Source of the DNA: Acidobacteriota bacterium
GTDB taxonomy: Bacteria; Acidobacteriota; Terriglobia; Bryobacterales; Bryobacteraceae
DNA length: 38,958 nucleotides
Direction of reading: 5' to 3'
NCBI GenBank assembly: GCA_025354525.1
Contig: JANXMS010000605.1
Coordinates: 1-38,958, forward strand
Position numbers and translations under genes: made by a program. The first letter of the stretch is position 1, and each line of letters begins with the position of its first letter. This document shows, one piece after another, positions 1 through 9,600 of the stretch. Under the pieces are notes generated by a model that was given only the letters and a program-made list of their open reading frames with translations, searched no databases and was not told where the DNA came from.

Positions 1-409
1 TGGAGAATCTGACTGAAAATGCTGGATACTCGTGACAGGGGGTGTAGCCTCGTTGAGGTAGGATCGTTCTTGCTGGAACTCCTTTCTACCCTAACAGGGC
101 TTTACCCCCCAAGCACTTGACCTAATTTGGACACGAGTGACGGCGGATAGGACAACGAAAATTCTTCGAAAACCCCGTTTGATATTTGTGCTCATCTGCT
201 TCGTGATTCGAACCAGTGTATGACGAACCGGACCAAATAGGTAGATGATTGATCTGACTAGAGTGTGTTTTGCGAGACTTCTGCTAGAACGCGCTGAAAA
301 TAGCCTGTTTTTAGGCACCATCGGACGTACTAGCTGAACGTAGAATCAACGAAATAGCACTAGCGGGTATAGCTTGCTATGCCGTGCGGGCATGTGGTGT
401 TCTATCACA
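1..409. other. gene-poor left edge, nothing recognised
   Basis: This stretch precedes the first supported gene. The only sizeable open frame is a 76-codon one on the minus strand (91-321) whose translation resembles no family I know and has no convincing ribosome binding site. By eye the segment is more AT-rich than the coding DNA to its right. It may be an intergenic region or the worn end of a mobile element, but I see no terminal inverted repeat or transposase motif that would prove this. Confidence 0.4.
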
Positions 410-1801
410 ATGCGGCTTCTTCTTTGGTTTCTCCTTCCGGTTCTTCATGGGCAAGTGACTTCCAAGGTGGACGCGCACGCCGAACACTTCGGTCAGCTCT
501 CGCGGCAGATCTGGGAGTTTGCCGAGGTCGGCTATAAAGAGCACAAGAGTTCAGCGCTGTTGCAGGCTGAGTTAAAGGCGGCTGGTTTTGCGGTTGAGGC
601 TGGCGTCGCCAACATTCCCACGGCGTTTGTCGCCACCTATGGCTCCGGCAAGCCGGTGATCGGGTTGATGGCCGAATACGACGCGCTCCCGGGTCTATCG
701 CAGAACGACGTGCCGAAGCGCGACCCTCGCGTGGCAAACGCCCCGGGCCATGGTTGCGGCCACAACCTACTCGGTGCTGGAGTCGTGCTGGCGGCCGTCG
801 CGCTGAAGGACCAGGGCTTCAAGGGGACGCTGAAAGTGTTCGGCACCCCGGCCGAGGAGGGCGGCGGCGGCAAGGTCTACATGATTCGGGCCGGGGCGTT
901 TAAGGACGTCGACGCCATGCTGGCGTGGCACCCTGCTGATCGCAACGGGGCGAGCTTGAGCACAACGCTGGCGAACATCACGGCGAAGGTTCGCTTCCGG
1001 GGCGTTGCGGCCCATGCTGCCGCCAGTCCGGAGCAGGGCCGTTCCGCGCTCGACGCGGTGATGTTGTTCAACCACGCGGTCGACCTGATGCGCGAGCATA
1101 TTCCGCAGGATACGCGGGTGCACTACATCATCACCGCCGGAGGGGTCGCGCCGAACATCGTCCCTGACTTCGCGGAGGTCTATGTCTACGCGCGCCACTC
1201 GTCGATGAAGGTGCTTGATAACGTGTGGCAGCGGATCGAGAAAGCGGCCGCCGGAGCCGCCTTGGGAACTGAGACCAAAAGCGAAGTGGAGATTCTCTCG
1301 GCGGTCTACAACATGCTGCCGAATGATGCGCTGGCGGCGATGTATGATCGCCATCTTCGGGTTCTGGGAGGGATTCAATACGGGGCCGAGGAGGCCGAGT
1401 TCGCGAGCACTTTGCGGAAAACGCTCTTCACGGATTCCGAGCTCCCCATGGGCAGCGAAGCCCAGATTCAGCCCATCGCCGGGGGCAGCGGGTCCGCCTC
1501 CACCGATGCCGCCGATGTCTCGTGGACGGTTCCCACGTCGGAGCTTAGCGTGGCCAGCGTAGCCCCCGGCATTCCGCTGCACTCATGGCAATCCACCGCC
1601 TGCACCGGGATGAGCATTGGCCGCAAAGGCATGGTGCTGGCGGCGAAAGTGCTGGCGCTGACGGCGATGGATTTATACTCTGATCCCGCGCAGCTAACGG
1701 CGGTCCGCGCGGCCTTCGACAAGCGCCGCGCGGGCTTCACGTACGAATCGCGGCTGCCGAAACATGCGAAGCCGCCGCTGACCTACCGCGACACCAAGTA
1801 A
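410..1801 (+). CDS. secreted M20-family amidohydrolase (AbgB-like)
   Basis: Probable metal-dependent amidohydrolase of the M20 peptidase family, the group that cleaves N-acyl or p-aminobenzoyl-glutamate amide bonds. Residue numbers are from the ATG at 410. A short hydrophobic leader (MRLLLWFLLPVLHGQ) suggests export. Metal-site motifs are visible: E89-Y-D in the first strand, H114-G-C116-G-H118-N, the E149-E150 pair and W-H174-P; a late P-L-H-S motif near residue 395 fits the last ligand. Cys116 in HGCGHN is typical of the amidohydrolase branch that includes AbgB and aminoacylases. The frame is open 12 codons further upstream (ATG at 374), but the signal peptide begins at 410. The 3' end overlaps the convergent gene by 19 bp. 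The substrate cannot be read from the sequence. Confidence 0.88.
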   Translation: MRLLLWFLLPVLHGQVTSKVDAHAEHFGQLSRQIWEFAEVGYKEHKSSALLQAELKAAGFAVEAGVANIPTAFVATYGSGKPVIGLMAEYDALPGLSQNDVPKRDPRVANAPGHGCGHNLLGAGVVLAAVALKDQGFKGTLKVFGTPAEEGGGGKVYMIRAGAFKDVDAMLAWHPADRNGASLSTTLANITAKVRFRGVAAHAAASPEQGRSALDAVMLFNHAVDLMREHIPQDTRVHYIITAGGVAPNIVPDFAEVYVYARHSSMKVLDNVWQRIEKAAAGAALGTETKSEVEILSAVYNMLPNDALAAMYDRHLRVLGGIQYGAEEAEFASTLRKTLFTDSELPMGSEAQIQPIAGGSGSASTDAADVSWTVPTSELSVASVAPGIPLHSWQSTACTGMSIGRKGMVLAAKVLALTAMDLYSDPAQLTAVRAAFDKRRAGFTYESRLPKHAKPPLTYRDTK

Positions 1802-2694
1802 GCCGCCCGCTCGGCGAAAGCGCGCAGCCCACGCATCGTGGCCGCATCGTCGAACTGGGTGCCGAGGCGGGTGGCCGTGCCTTCGAAGTTTGCGAGGCGC
1901 TCGCGGACGGCGGGCAGATGCTGCATGTAGAACTCGATCAACGTCGCGTAGCGGGAGACGAGCTGCGCCGGGTGGATATCCCAACTTTGATAGAAGCCTT
2001 CGCTGAGCGAACGCCAGATGTCCTCGCGATGCCGCTGCCAGCCGAGCTGCGGATTGTCACCGACGGGTAGCGTCTTCGTCGGGCCGTCGACGACCGTTTT
2101 GCCGGTGGCGAGCATCTGCATGCGAACCATGGTGCAGGTGGAGTGGTTAAGGTTCTGGAAGGCGGTCGGAATGCCGAGCGAAGCCATCAGATCGTACGGC
2201 CCCAGGTGCAGGCTATCGGCCGGGATTTCGTGAAGCCGACGGAGCACCGGGGCGGTCTCGATCAACGCTTCGATGTGGGCACCGGGACATTCGGCGGCCA
2301 CCATTGCCACCTCTTCGGGATTCTCTACTTTGGGCACCGTCACCCGGAAGTTCGGCGGCATGGTTCCCAGGCTGTCGAGAAACGTGCGGAGGGTTCGAAG
2401 GCCGCCCCGCTTGATCCGAATACCCACGCAGGGCAACCTCACGCCAGCCGCGAGAACCTTCCCACAGCGATAAGCGTCCGCCTCTTCTTCGTCGGGGCGA
2501 CGGTCGCCGTAGCCATCCTCGAAATCGATTCGGAAGTCTTCTATTGGCTCCACCCGCAGCTTAGCTTCCACTTGTTTGCGATAGGGCGTTTCAAAACTCG
2601 CTAGTGCGCGCAGCGCGACGCTGCTGACTTTCTCCACAATGTCGGGCCGAAACAGATGCGCTCCGGCGTAGAAGACATGGACCGGTTGCCTCAT
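1783..2694 (-). CDS. HpcH/HpaI aldolase/citrate lyase-like protein
   Basis: A 303-aa protein that looks like a member of the phosphoenolpyruvate/pyruvate-binding TIM-barrel superfamily (HpcH/HpaI aldolase, citrate lyase beta). The evidence is an acidic metal-binding strand (RIDFEDGYGDRRPDEEE, about residues 54-68), V-P-K-V-E-N after the middle of the protein, E-A-L-I-E-T, and a late W-D-I-H-P motif. The F/L-E-D-G-Y-G motif recalls the aldolase/citrate-lyase-like DUF6986 group, recalled from memory. The start is set at 2694 because its ATG overlaps the TGA of the upstream gene (ATGA, 2691-2694), which implies translational coupling; the frame is open 15 codons further up inside that gene. It is the third gene of a minus-strand operon. 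The reaction is probably C-C bond lysis or formation on a 2-oxoacid, but the substrate is unknown. Confidence 0.75.
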   Translation of the reverse strand: MRQPVHVFYAGAHLFRPDIVEKVSSVALRALASFETPYRKQVEAKLRVEPIEDFRIDFEDGYGDRRPDEEEADAYRCGKVLAAGVRLPCVGIRIKRGGLRTLRTFLDSLGTMPPNFRVTVPKVENPEEVAMVAAECPGAHIEALIETAPVLRRLHEIPADSLHLGPYDLMASLGIPTAFQNLNHSTCTMVRMQMLATGKTVVDGPTKTLPVGDNPQLGWQRHREDIWRSLSEGFYQSWDIHPAQLVSRYATLIEFYMQHLPAVRERLANFEGTATRLGTQFDDAATMRGLRAFAERAAYLVSR

Positions 2695-3938
2695 TTGCTG
2701 GGCACCGCCAGGGGATACGTCAATGTTTCCCGCAGCCATTCGGCGTTGTCGCGGACGGCTTCGCGGAGCTTTTCGACGAGCGGTTCCCGGTGCTCAAAGA
2801 GCCGATAACCTTCGCGGGGGCGGAGGTAGCCTTTGGCCTCCGGATGGCGTTCGAACAGCGTCTCTTCGCCGAGTTCTTCCTTCAGCCTTTCGAACTTCTT
2901 TCGCCGGTCGAGCAGCGCTTTGATCAGGAACGGAACCACGGCGGAATAGTCGCCCTGCATGCTTTCGGTCGACTGCAAATAGGTATCGCGATCAACTTTG
3001 CCCCAGGTCACCGCTTCCGCCGGCAGGCAACTGGAAAGCGATCCGTCAGTGACCGGGGCGGTCGTAATCTGCACGTCGAACGCGTAGCCGCGGACATCGG
3101 GCAGACCCAGGATCTGGCCGAGGGCCGGCTCCGGCTGTAGATTGTAGTTCTTCGGCACGCCGCCGCCGAGCATGAAGGTCGCGAGCGATTTCGCTTCGTT
3201 GTCGAACAGGCCCCAGCGATGGTAGGCGCAGGCTTCGAAGACCTCCGCGTGGAGATCGAGATCGAAGCCGTACTCGGGGATCAGGCCGCTCTCGCGCATC
3301 GCCCAGAGCTTCATCGAATTCAAAAACACGCTGCCGTCGCCCGGTGCGCCGACGAACACGGGAATAGCCATTTCATGGCACTTCGCGAGCAAACCCTGTT
3401 CCACGCCATTGCGCTCTTCAATGGCCTGGTACCACTTGCCGAGCATGTTCCGCATCTCGGTGCCGGTCATGCGTTTTTGGAAATCGGGGTTGCGGAGCAG
3501 CGCCGTCAAGAAACGGTCCTGGTCCATCAGCACTTCTTCGTCGAAGGCCATGTCGGTAACGCGGATGGTTTTCTCATCGCGCAGGGCACCGTCGTCGCCG
3601 AAGATCGGCACTTCGAAAACGGGGTCCTTGCGGCCGTCCAGCGAGCGATGGCCATCGTGGTAGCAGACGGCGTCGGTGGTGGAGAGGTAAGCGACCCAGC
3701 CGGTTTCGAGCAGCGGAATCAGCCATGTCTGGTGCTGGCCGGAGACGGTGATGGGCCCGGCGATGGCAAGGGTCAGCGGACAACCCAGGCCAATCGCGCG
3801 GTCCAGAATCTCGTAAATACGGCGCAAATACGCGCCTCCGAAGGCCGGCAGACAATGCCGAAACATTTCGTCGAGCGAATTGACTTCGTCGACGCGCTTC
3901 ACGCGGACGGTACGGCGAGTGTGATCGTGATGGTTCAT
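2691..3938 (-). CDS. deoxyhypusine synthase family protein
   Basis: A 415-aa protein of the deoxyhypusine synthase (DHS) superfamily. Residues 308-316 (A-E-A-V-T-W-G-K-V) match the DHS active-site motif EAVSWGK, so Lys314 lines up with the lysine that forms the covalent aminobutyl intermediate. The NAD-site loop L-G-G-G-V-P-K-N-Y (257-265) is also recognisable, but eukaryotic DHS has K-H-H there, so the histidine used as general base appears to be replaced. Bacteria lack eIF5A hypusination, and characterised bacterial DHS-like proteins include homospermidine synthases. A polyamine-type aminobutyl transfer is therefore the best guess, as an inference. The ATG at 3938 is chosen because it lies 8 bp past the stop of the S9 peptidase gene; the frame is open further upstream. 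It is followed by an ATGA-coupled aldolase-like gene. Confidence 0.8.
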   Translation of the reverse strand: MNHHDHTRRTVRVKRVDEVNSLDEMFRHCLPAFGGAYLRRIYEILDRAIGLGCPLTLAIAGPITVSGQHQTWLIPLLETGWVAYLSTTDAVCYHDGHRSLDGRKDPVFEVPIFGDDGALRDEKTIRVTDMAFDEEVLMDQDRFLTALLRNPDFQKRMTGTEMRNMLGKWYQAIEERNGVEQGLLAKCHEMAIPVFVGAPGDGSVFLNSMKLWAMRESGLIPEYGFDLDLHAEVFEACAYHRWGLFDNEAKSLATFMLGGGVPKNYNLQPEPALGQILGLPDVRGYAFDVQITTAPVTDGSLSSCLPAEAVTWGKVDRDTYLQSTESMQGDYSAVVPFLIKALLDRRKKFERLKEELGEETLFERHPEAKGYLRPREGYRLFEHREPLVEKLREAVRDNAEWLRETLTYPLAVPSK

Positions 3939-3946
3939 GCCAGCTT

Positions 3947-6604
3947 CTATTGTAGAGAGCCCGCCTGGTTCTTCGGGTCGTCCCGCTCGACGTATTCGAT
4001 GCCTTTTTCCATCCAATCCGGTTTCGGATCACCTTTCAGATAATGGCCGAAGAACTGGAACATCCGCGCGGAATAATCCTTCTGATTGGCGCGCTTGCGA
4101 AGGCCGTGGGGCTCGCCGTTGTAGTTGAAGAAGTAGGCTTCCTTGTTCATCCGGCGCAGGGCCAGAAAGAACTCGATGCCTTGGGTCCAAGGCACGGCAT
4201 CGTCGCCATCGTTGTGCAGCATCAGGATTGGCGTCTCGACGCGGTCGGCCTCGAAAACCGGCGAGTTCTCCAGGAAACGCAGGGGATATTGCCAGATGCT
4301 GCCGCCGATCCGGCTCTGGGTCCGCTCGTATTGGAACTGCCGTGGGACGCCAGTGCCATAGCGGATGCCGGAGTAGGCCGAGAACATATTGGCGACCAGC
4401 GCCCCCGGCGCGGCAGCGCGGAACCGGTTCGTTTTCGTCACCATGTAGGCGATCTGATAGCCGCCCCAGGAGTGGCCTTGAATGCCGATCCGCTTCTCGT
4501 CGATGTAGCCCTGGTCGACAATTTTCTGCACGGCGGGCAACACGGCGTTCATGCCGCTCTGGCCGGGGTAGCCGACCGTGTAGGCGATGTCCGGCATCAG
4601 GACGACGTAGCCGTTTGAGGTATACAAAGTCGGGTTCATCCGATGGCTCGGGGCGGGGTCGTGGAAGGTGTGGAGCGTCTGCGAAAGGCGCTCGTAGATG
4701 TAGACCATCAACGGATATTTTTTCGTCGGATCAAAGTCGGGTGGCTTGATCAACACCCCTTGCAGCGGCACGCCATTCAGGTTTGTAAACTGCATCATCT
4801 CGGCCTTGCCCCAGGCTAATGTTTCCTGCTGCGGATTGGCGTTCGAGATCTTTTCGGTCTTGGCGAAGGCCGAATTGGTGATCAGCAAATCGGGCGATTC
4901 GGCGAACGTGGTCGCGGCGGTTAAAAGCACGTCGGCGTTCCTGGCTTTGGTCGGCGCGCGAAAGTTCTTCGGCCCCATCATCAGCTTCCGCGGCGGGTCG
5001 TCGCCGGTGAGCGAATCGCGATAGAAACCGGTTTCGCGGGTCATTTCATTCTCGGCTCGGAGTAACAGCGACTCGGCGGGATCGATGCCGCGGTCGCGCG
5101 GATCGGTCCGGAGCCGGACGATGCGGAACTGCAACTTGTCTTTGCGGCCCATGCCTTCGGTGACGTTCTTGGCCGCGGCCGCATCCGGCTTGAGCGCCCA
5201 CACATCGAACCGATCATTGGCCAGGAAATACTGGCTGTCCTTAGTCCAACCGCTGTTCCCGTAGTTCCCCGCTCCGCCGGGCGAATCGTGTAGTTCGCTA
5301 GAGAATTTCACTTTCAAATTGGCTGTGAGGTTGGTCGAGGTCATGTTCGTCAACATCACGCCCCACCAATCGCCCCTCGAAAAATACACGGCGGATTTGC
5401 CATCGGGCGACAGGATCGGCGCGCCAGTGGTCCGCCTCGCTAACATGCGCCGTTCGCCGGTTACGGTATCCACCACCCAGAAGTCGCTAAACCGGTCGTC
5501 CCAGTCGTTGTTCTTTCGATACTGCGAATCGTCCACCGCCGTCGCCACCAAACCGTCTTCGCTCGGCGTCACCTCCGGCACTTCGGCCGAACCCAACTGC
5601 ACCAGCTTCTTTTCGGCGATATGGAAGACTGCCCGGTAGCTTCGATTCCGGTCCTGCGTGGCGCGGACTTTCTGGATCGTTTGCACGCGGTCGTCCTTAT
5701 AATGCCACAGGTCGAAGACCGCCTTGTCGTCGGTCGGTTTGGCGTCCTTCGGCGAGGGCCGCTCTGTCGTCGTGCCGAAAAACACCCGCGCGCCATCGCG
5801 CGAAAATTGCACCGTCGCGCGATCACTCGTTCCGCCCATTGCCCATTCCGCCGCCGCCGCCTCGCCGCGCTTCCAACCGAACAGCCCCTTCTTCGAGACG
5901 AACGCTAACTGACCCTGGGTCAGATCCCACGTCAGCTTGGCATAAGGTGCTTTGGCCGTCGTCAGTGTCTTCAACTCGCCGTCGATCACGATCACGGCTT
6001 CCTTGGTCGCGATCGCCACCACCTTGCCGTCGCGGGTGAAGGAGAACTCGTTCACGTCGGCGAACTTGCGCTCGGTACCGTCTACCAGTGATCGCACGAC
6101 GAGTTCGCTGGGACCTTTGCCGGTTCGACGGTAGCCGACCGCGTTGGCGACGTCTTCGGGGAAGGCAAAGCTTTGCACATCGTCGATCCGCGTGATTTTT
6201 CCCGTCGCGACTTCGACGACTGCCAGCCCGGCCTTATCTTTCGGAGCGGCCTTCGGCGGGAAGGTCCCGATGAACAGGTAGCGGCCATCGCCGCTGAAAT
6301 CAACGCGGGGGCCACGCGGCGGGGGGGTCCGTTCTTCGCCGCCTTCGCCGTCGTCGTTGCGGGGGGGCATGGTGCCGATAGGGACGCGGACTTCGCGACC
6401 GTTGGCTAGTTCGCGGAACACCACCTCGCCGTCGCCGGCCTGGGGCATCAGGGCATAGGCCACGTATCTGCCGTCGCGCGACAGCTCCTGACTCTGGATC
6501 GACTTCCAGCCATCGAAGTCGGAGAAGGTGATCGGCCGTTTACTTTGGCCAAAGGCAGGCAACAGCAAGAGCGCGGAGAGCGCGGCAAGACGACGAAGAC
6601 CCAT
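3947..6604 (-). CDS. secreted S9-family (prolyl oligopeptidase) serine peptidase
   Basis: An 885-aa exported serine peptidase. The first 20 residues form a signal peptide (basic start, leucine run, A-F-G-Q). Residues ~30-620 have the repeated 'S-x-D-G-x-x-V' blades of a beta-propeller (S-R-D-G-R-Y-V, S-G-D-G-R-Y-L, S-P-D-G-K-S-A). The C-terminal 250 residues are an alpha/beta hydrolase domain with the nucleophile elbow G-H-S712-W-G-G, the acid in H-N-D-G-D-D-A-V-P (about 801) and H833 in G-E-P-H-G. The complete triad predicts an active periplasmic or outer-membrane peptidase working on short peptides. It opens the minus-strand operon. The first codons of the divergent TonB receptor lie only 70 bp away, so the promoters must share that gap. 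Confidence 0.93.
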   Translation of the reverse strand: MGLRRLAALSALLLLPAFGQSKRPITFSDFDGWKSIQSQELSRDGRYVAYALMPQAGDGEVVFRELANGREVRVPIGTMPPRNDDGEGGEERTPPPRGPRVDFSGDGRYLFIGTFPPKAAPKDKAGLAVVEVATGKITRIDDVQSFAFPEDVANAVGYRRTGKGPSELVVRSLVDGTERKFADVNEFSFTRDGKVVAIATKEAVIVIDGELKTLTTAKAPYAKLTWDLTQGQLAFVSKKGLFGWKRGEAAAAEWAMGGTSDRATVQFSRDGARVFFGTTTERPSPKDAKPTDDKAVFDLWHYKDDRVQTIQKVRATQDRNRSYRAVFHIAEKKLVQLGSAEVPEVTPSEDGLVATAVDDSQYRKNNDWDDRFSDFWVVDTVTGERRMLARRTTGAPILSPDGKSAVYFSRGDWWGVMLTNMTSTNLTANLKVKFSSELHDSPGGAGNYGNSGWTKDSQYFLANDRFDVWALKPDAAAAKNVTEGMGRKDKLQFRIVRLRTDPRDRGIDPAESLLLRAENEMTRETGFYRDSLTGDDPPRKLMMGPKNFRAPTKARNADVLLTAATTFAESPDLLITNSAFAKTEKISNANPQQETLAWGKAEMMQFTNLNGVPLQGVLIKPPDFDPTKKYPLMVYIYERLSQTLHTFHDPAPSHRMNPTLYTSNGYVVLMPDIAYTVGYPGQSGMNAVLPAVQKIVDQGYIDEKRIGIQGHSWGGYQIAYMVTKTNRFRAAAPGALVANMFSAYSGIRYGTGVPRQFQYERTQSRIGGSIWQYPLRFLENSPVFEADRVETPILMLHNDGDDAVPWTQGIEFFLALRRMNKEAYFFNYNGEPHGLRKRANQKDYSARMFQFFGHYLKGDPKPDWMEKGIEYVERDDPKNQAGSLQ

Positions 6605-6663
6605 GACGGTTACGATACACCCTGTTGTTCAAAGAAACTTCATGATATCCTTTCTCAAATCCC

Positions 6664-6670
6664 AGGAGGT
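6664..6670 (+). promoter_or_regulatory. ribosome binding site that fixes the receptor start
   Basis: A near-perfect Shine-Dalgarno sequence, AGGAGGT, ends 4 nt before the ATG at 6675. The receptor frame stays open upstream to 6528, inside the divergent peptidase gene, so this site together with the signal peptide settles the start at 6675. Confidence 0.8.
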
Positions 6671-6674
6671 CCAT

Positions 6675-9600
6675 ATGAACCACCGAGTCTTATTGAGCGC
6701 TCTCTTGATTTCCGCCGTGAGCTTCGGCCAAGCGGAACGCGGAACCTTTAATGGTTCGATTCTCGACCCGTCCGGCGCCGCAGTGGCTGGTGCCGCGGTC
6801 AAGATCTACAACATGGCTACCGGCGTTGAGTCGCCCGCCGCCGCTACTGCCGCGGGAGTCTACCGCATGCCGTCGCTTTCGCCGGGCACGTATCGGATCT
6901 CCGTCTCGGCTCCCGGCTTCAAAACCTCTGTTCGACAGAACGTTGTTCTGTCGGTCGCGCAAACGCTGACGATCGATTTTACTCTCGAAGTCGGCAATCT
7001 GAGCGACTCGGTCACAGTCTCTGCCGAAACGCCGCTGCTGGAGACCGGCACAGCGGAAATCGGCTCGTACGTTTCGAAGAAGGAGTTTGACACTTGGCCC
7101 ATCACTGTCAGCGACGGGCGCCGTCAACTTCAACAGTTCATCTTCACCTCACTTCCTGGCACCACCGGAGGCACTTGGCAAGGGTCGATCAACGGCGGCC
7201 AGCAGTATTCGCACGAAATCCTGATCGACGGCATCTCGCTCGGCCGCATGGACCTCGCGGGTGGTGCCAACGGCGAGTTCAGCCCCTCCGCCGAATCCAT
7301 CTCGGAATTTAAACTGCAGACGGGTACAGTGTCGGCGCAATACTCGGGCGGCCAGACTGCGGTGGCTAACTTCGCGACCAAATCGGGCACGAACGAGTTC
7401 CATGGCTCCGCTTATTACTACGGGCAGAACGATGCGCTTCGCGCGAATGGCTTCAGTCAGAACGCGGCCGGGGTAAGGCGGCAGCCCTTTAAACAGCATA
7501 ACTACGGCTACTCTATTGGCGGCCCGGTGCTAATTCCGAAAATCTATAACGGCAAGAACAAAACGTTTTTCTTCCATAACCTGGAGCGGACCAAACAGAA
7601 GAACTACAGCCAGACCACGTTCTCCCGGCTCCCGATGGCAGAATTTCAGCAGGGTGACTTCCGCCGCATCTTGAATCCGGCGTTCACCGGCAACAGCGTC
7701 TCAGGGTCGGCCGTAGGCACCGACGCGCTCGGCCGACCGATTGTCGGTGGCACGATCTACGACCCCTCCTCGTCCCGGCAAGTCGGCGGCGTTTGGGTTC
7801 GCGATATCTTCCCAGGCAACATCATTCCGCGCACGCGGATCAGTCCGGTGTCGCAGAAGATCCTCGATGTTGCGACGATTGACAAACCGCTGTTCGACAC
7901 AATGCTGAACAATATTCCGGCATTTGCCTCCGGCAGCCCAGAGTTCAAGGAAATGATGCTCACCTTCAAAGGGGATCACAATATCAATGAAAAGCATCGC
8001 CTGAGCGGCATGATCAATCGCAACTTCCGGGAACGGTACAACTCCGGGGCAGGCCGGTGGGGAACGCCTCCGGGAACACCTACCGGTGTCTATCAGAACC
8101 AGAATACGCCCGGCACCATGGTCAGGCTCGCCTACGATTTTACCGTTACGCCGACGCTGCTCGGTCGCGTCAACCTCGGTTACAACAGGTTTGGGAACAT
8201 CAACGAAAGCGCGTTCGTGGATCAGGACTGGCCCGCGAAGATTGGTTTGCAGAATGTCCCCGGCACGCACTTCCCTGTCCTCAACTTTGCTGGACTGCCC
8301 TTCCAGGGCGGTGGCATCGGCTCGAACGGACGCCTGGGTTCGGGTAACCGTGGCTCCGGCTATAACGGATCCACCATTATTCAGACTGACTTCACGAAGG
8401 TCGCGGGGAAGCACAATTACAAGTTCGGCTTTGAAAATCGCCGCTACTACTACAACACGCGGACCAAGTCCGGATCGGGTGATTTCAATTTTTCACCGAA
8501 CCAGACGGCGCTGCCGGGCTTCATCAATCAGACAGGCCACAGCTTCGCAAGCTTTCTCCTCGGCGAATACGCCTCCACGAACCGCGGCATCGCGGCTTCC
8601 AACTTTGGGCACCGTTGGCGCACCGCTGGCTTTTACTTCCAGGATGACTGGAAAGTGTCCCGCAAGTTGACTTTGAACATAGGGATTCGCTGGGAAATCG
8701 TCGGCGGTCTTGTGGAGGTCGCGGGCCGCATGTCTGGAATCGATTACACCGTGCCGAACCCGGGTGCGGGTAACCTTCCTGGTGCGCTTGTCTTCGCCGG
8801 CGACCGTAACGCTAAGGGATTCCAGGGAACGTATTGGAAGCAGATTTCGCCCAAGTTTGGCTTCGCCTACGCGATGACCAATAAGTTGGTTCTGCGCGGT
8901 GGTTACGGTATTAACAACACACCAGCCATCTCGAACGGGTTCGGTTTCGGCGGAACCCTCGGCTTCAACGGCAACTTGGTCGTCAATTCCGGCAACACCT
9001 CGATTCCATTCGCCGAAGCGTCCCTCGGCAATATCTCCAACCCGTATCCGAGCTTCGCGGGGACCTTGCCGAACAAGATTCCGACGCTCGCCAACGGCCA
9101 AGGTATCGACTTCTACCCGACGAGCGGCAACCAACTCCCGTACGTGCAGAACTGGAATTTCGGCTTCCAGTACCAGCTCCCCGCCAGCTCCGTAATCGAA
9201 GTAAATTATATTGGCAATAAGGGCACCCGCCTCATGGCAAGGGGATTTGATCAGCCGAACAACGTGCCGTTTACGGCGACCCAGCAATATGGCGATCTGC
9301 TACCCCGCCCGTGGAACGCTTCGAGCCCCATTCCGCAGCCGTTCCCCGGCTTCGTCGGGACGAACCTACAGGCGTTGCGCCCCTATCCGCAGTTCACGGG
9401 GATCAACAACATCTTCCCGAACATGGGAACTTCCTCCTACAACTCCCTGCAGGTTCAGGCAACCCGCCACTTCAGCAAGGGGCTTGCCCTGCTCGGTGCC
9501 TATACGTGGTCGAAAACCATCGGACTGGCAGATAACGCCCTGGACGCCGAAGGCGTGGCGGACGTCTTCAATCGTCGATTAGAACGATCGATCACCAACC

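Noticed and set aside
207-216. GATTCGAACC, the reverse complement of a tRNA T-loop consensus
   Set aside because: The flanking bases do not form a T-stem (ACTGG against CACGA), and no acceptor stem or anticodon arm is visible around it.
767-1582. Long minus-strand open frame opposite the M20 gene
   Set aside because: Arg/Gly/His-rich translation without family motifs; it is the antisense shadow of a well-supported gene in GC-rich DNA.
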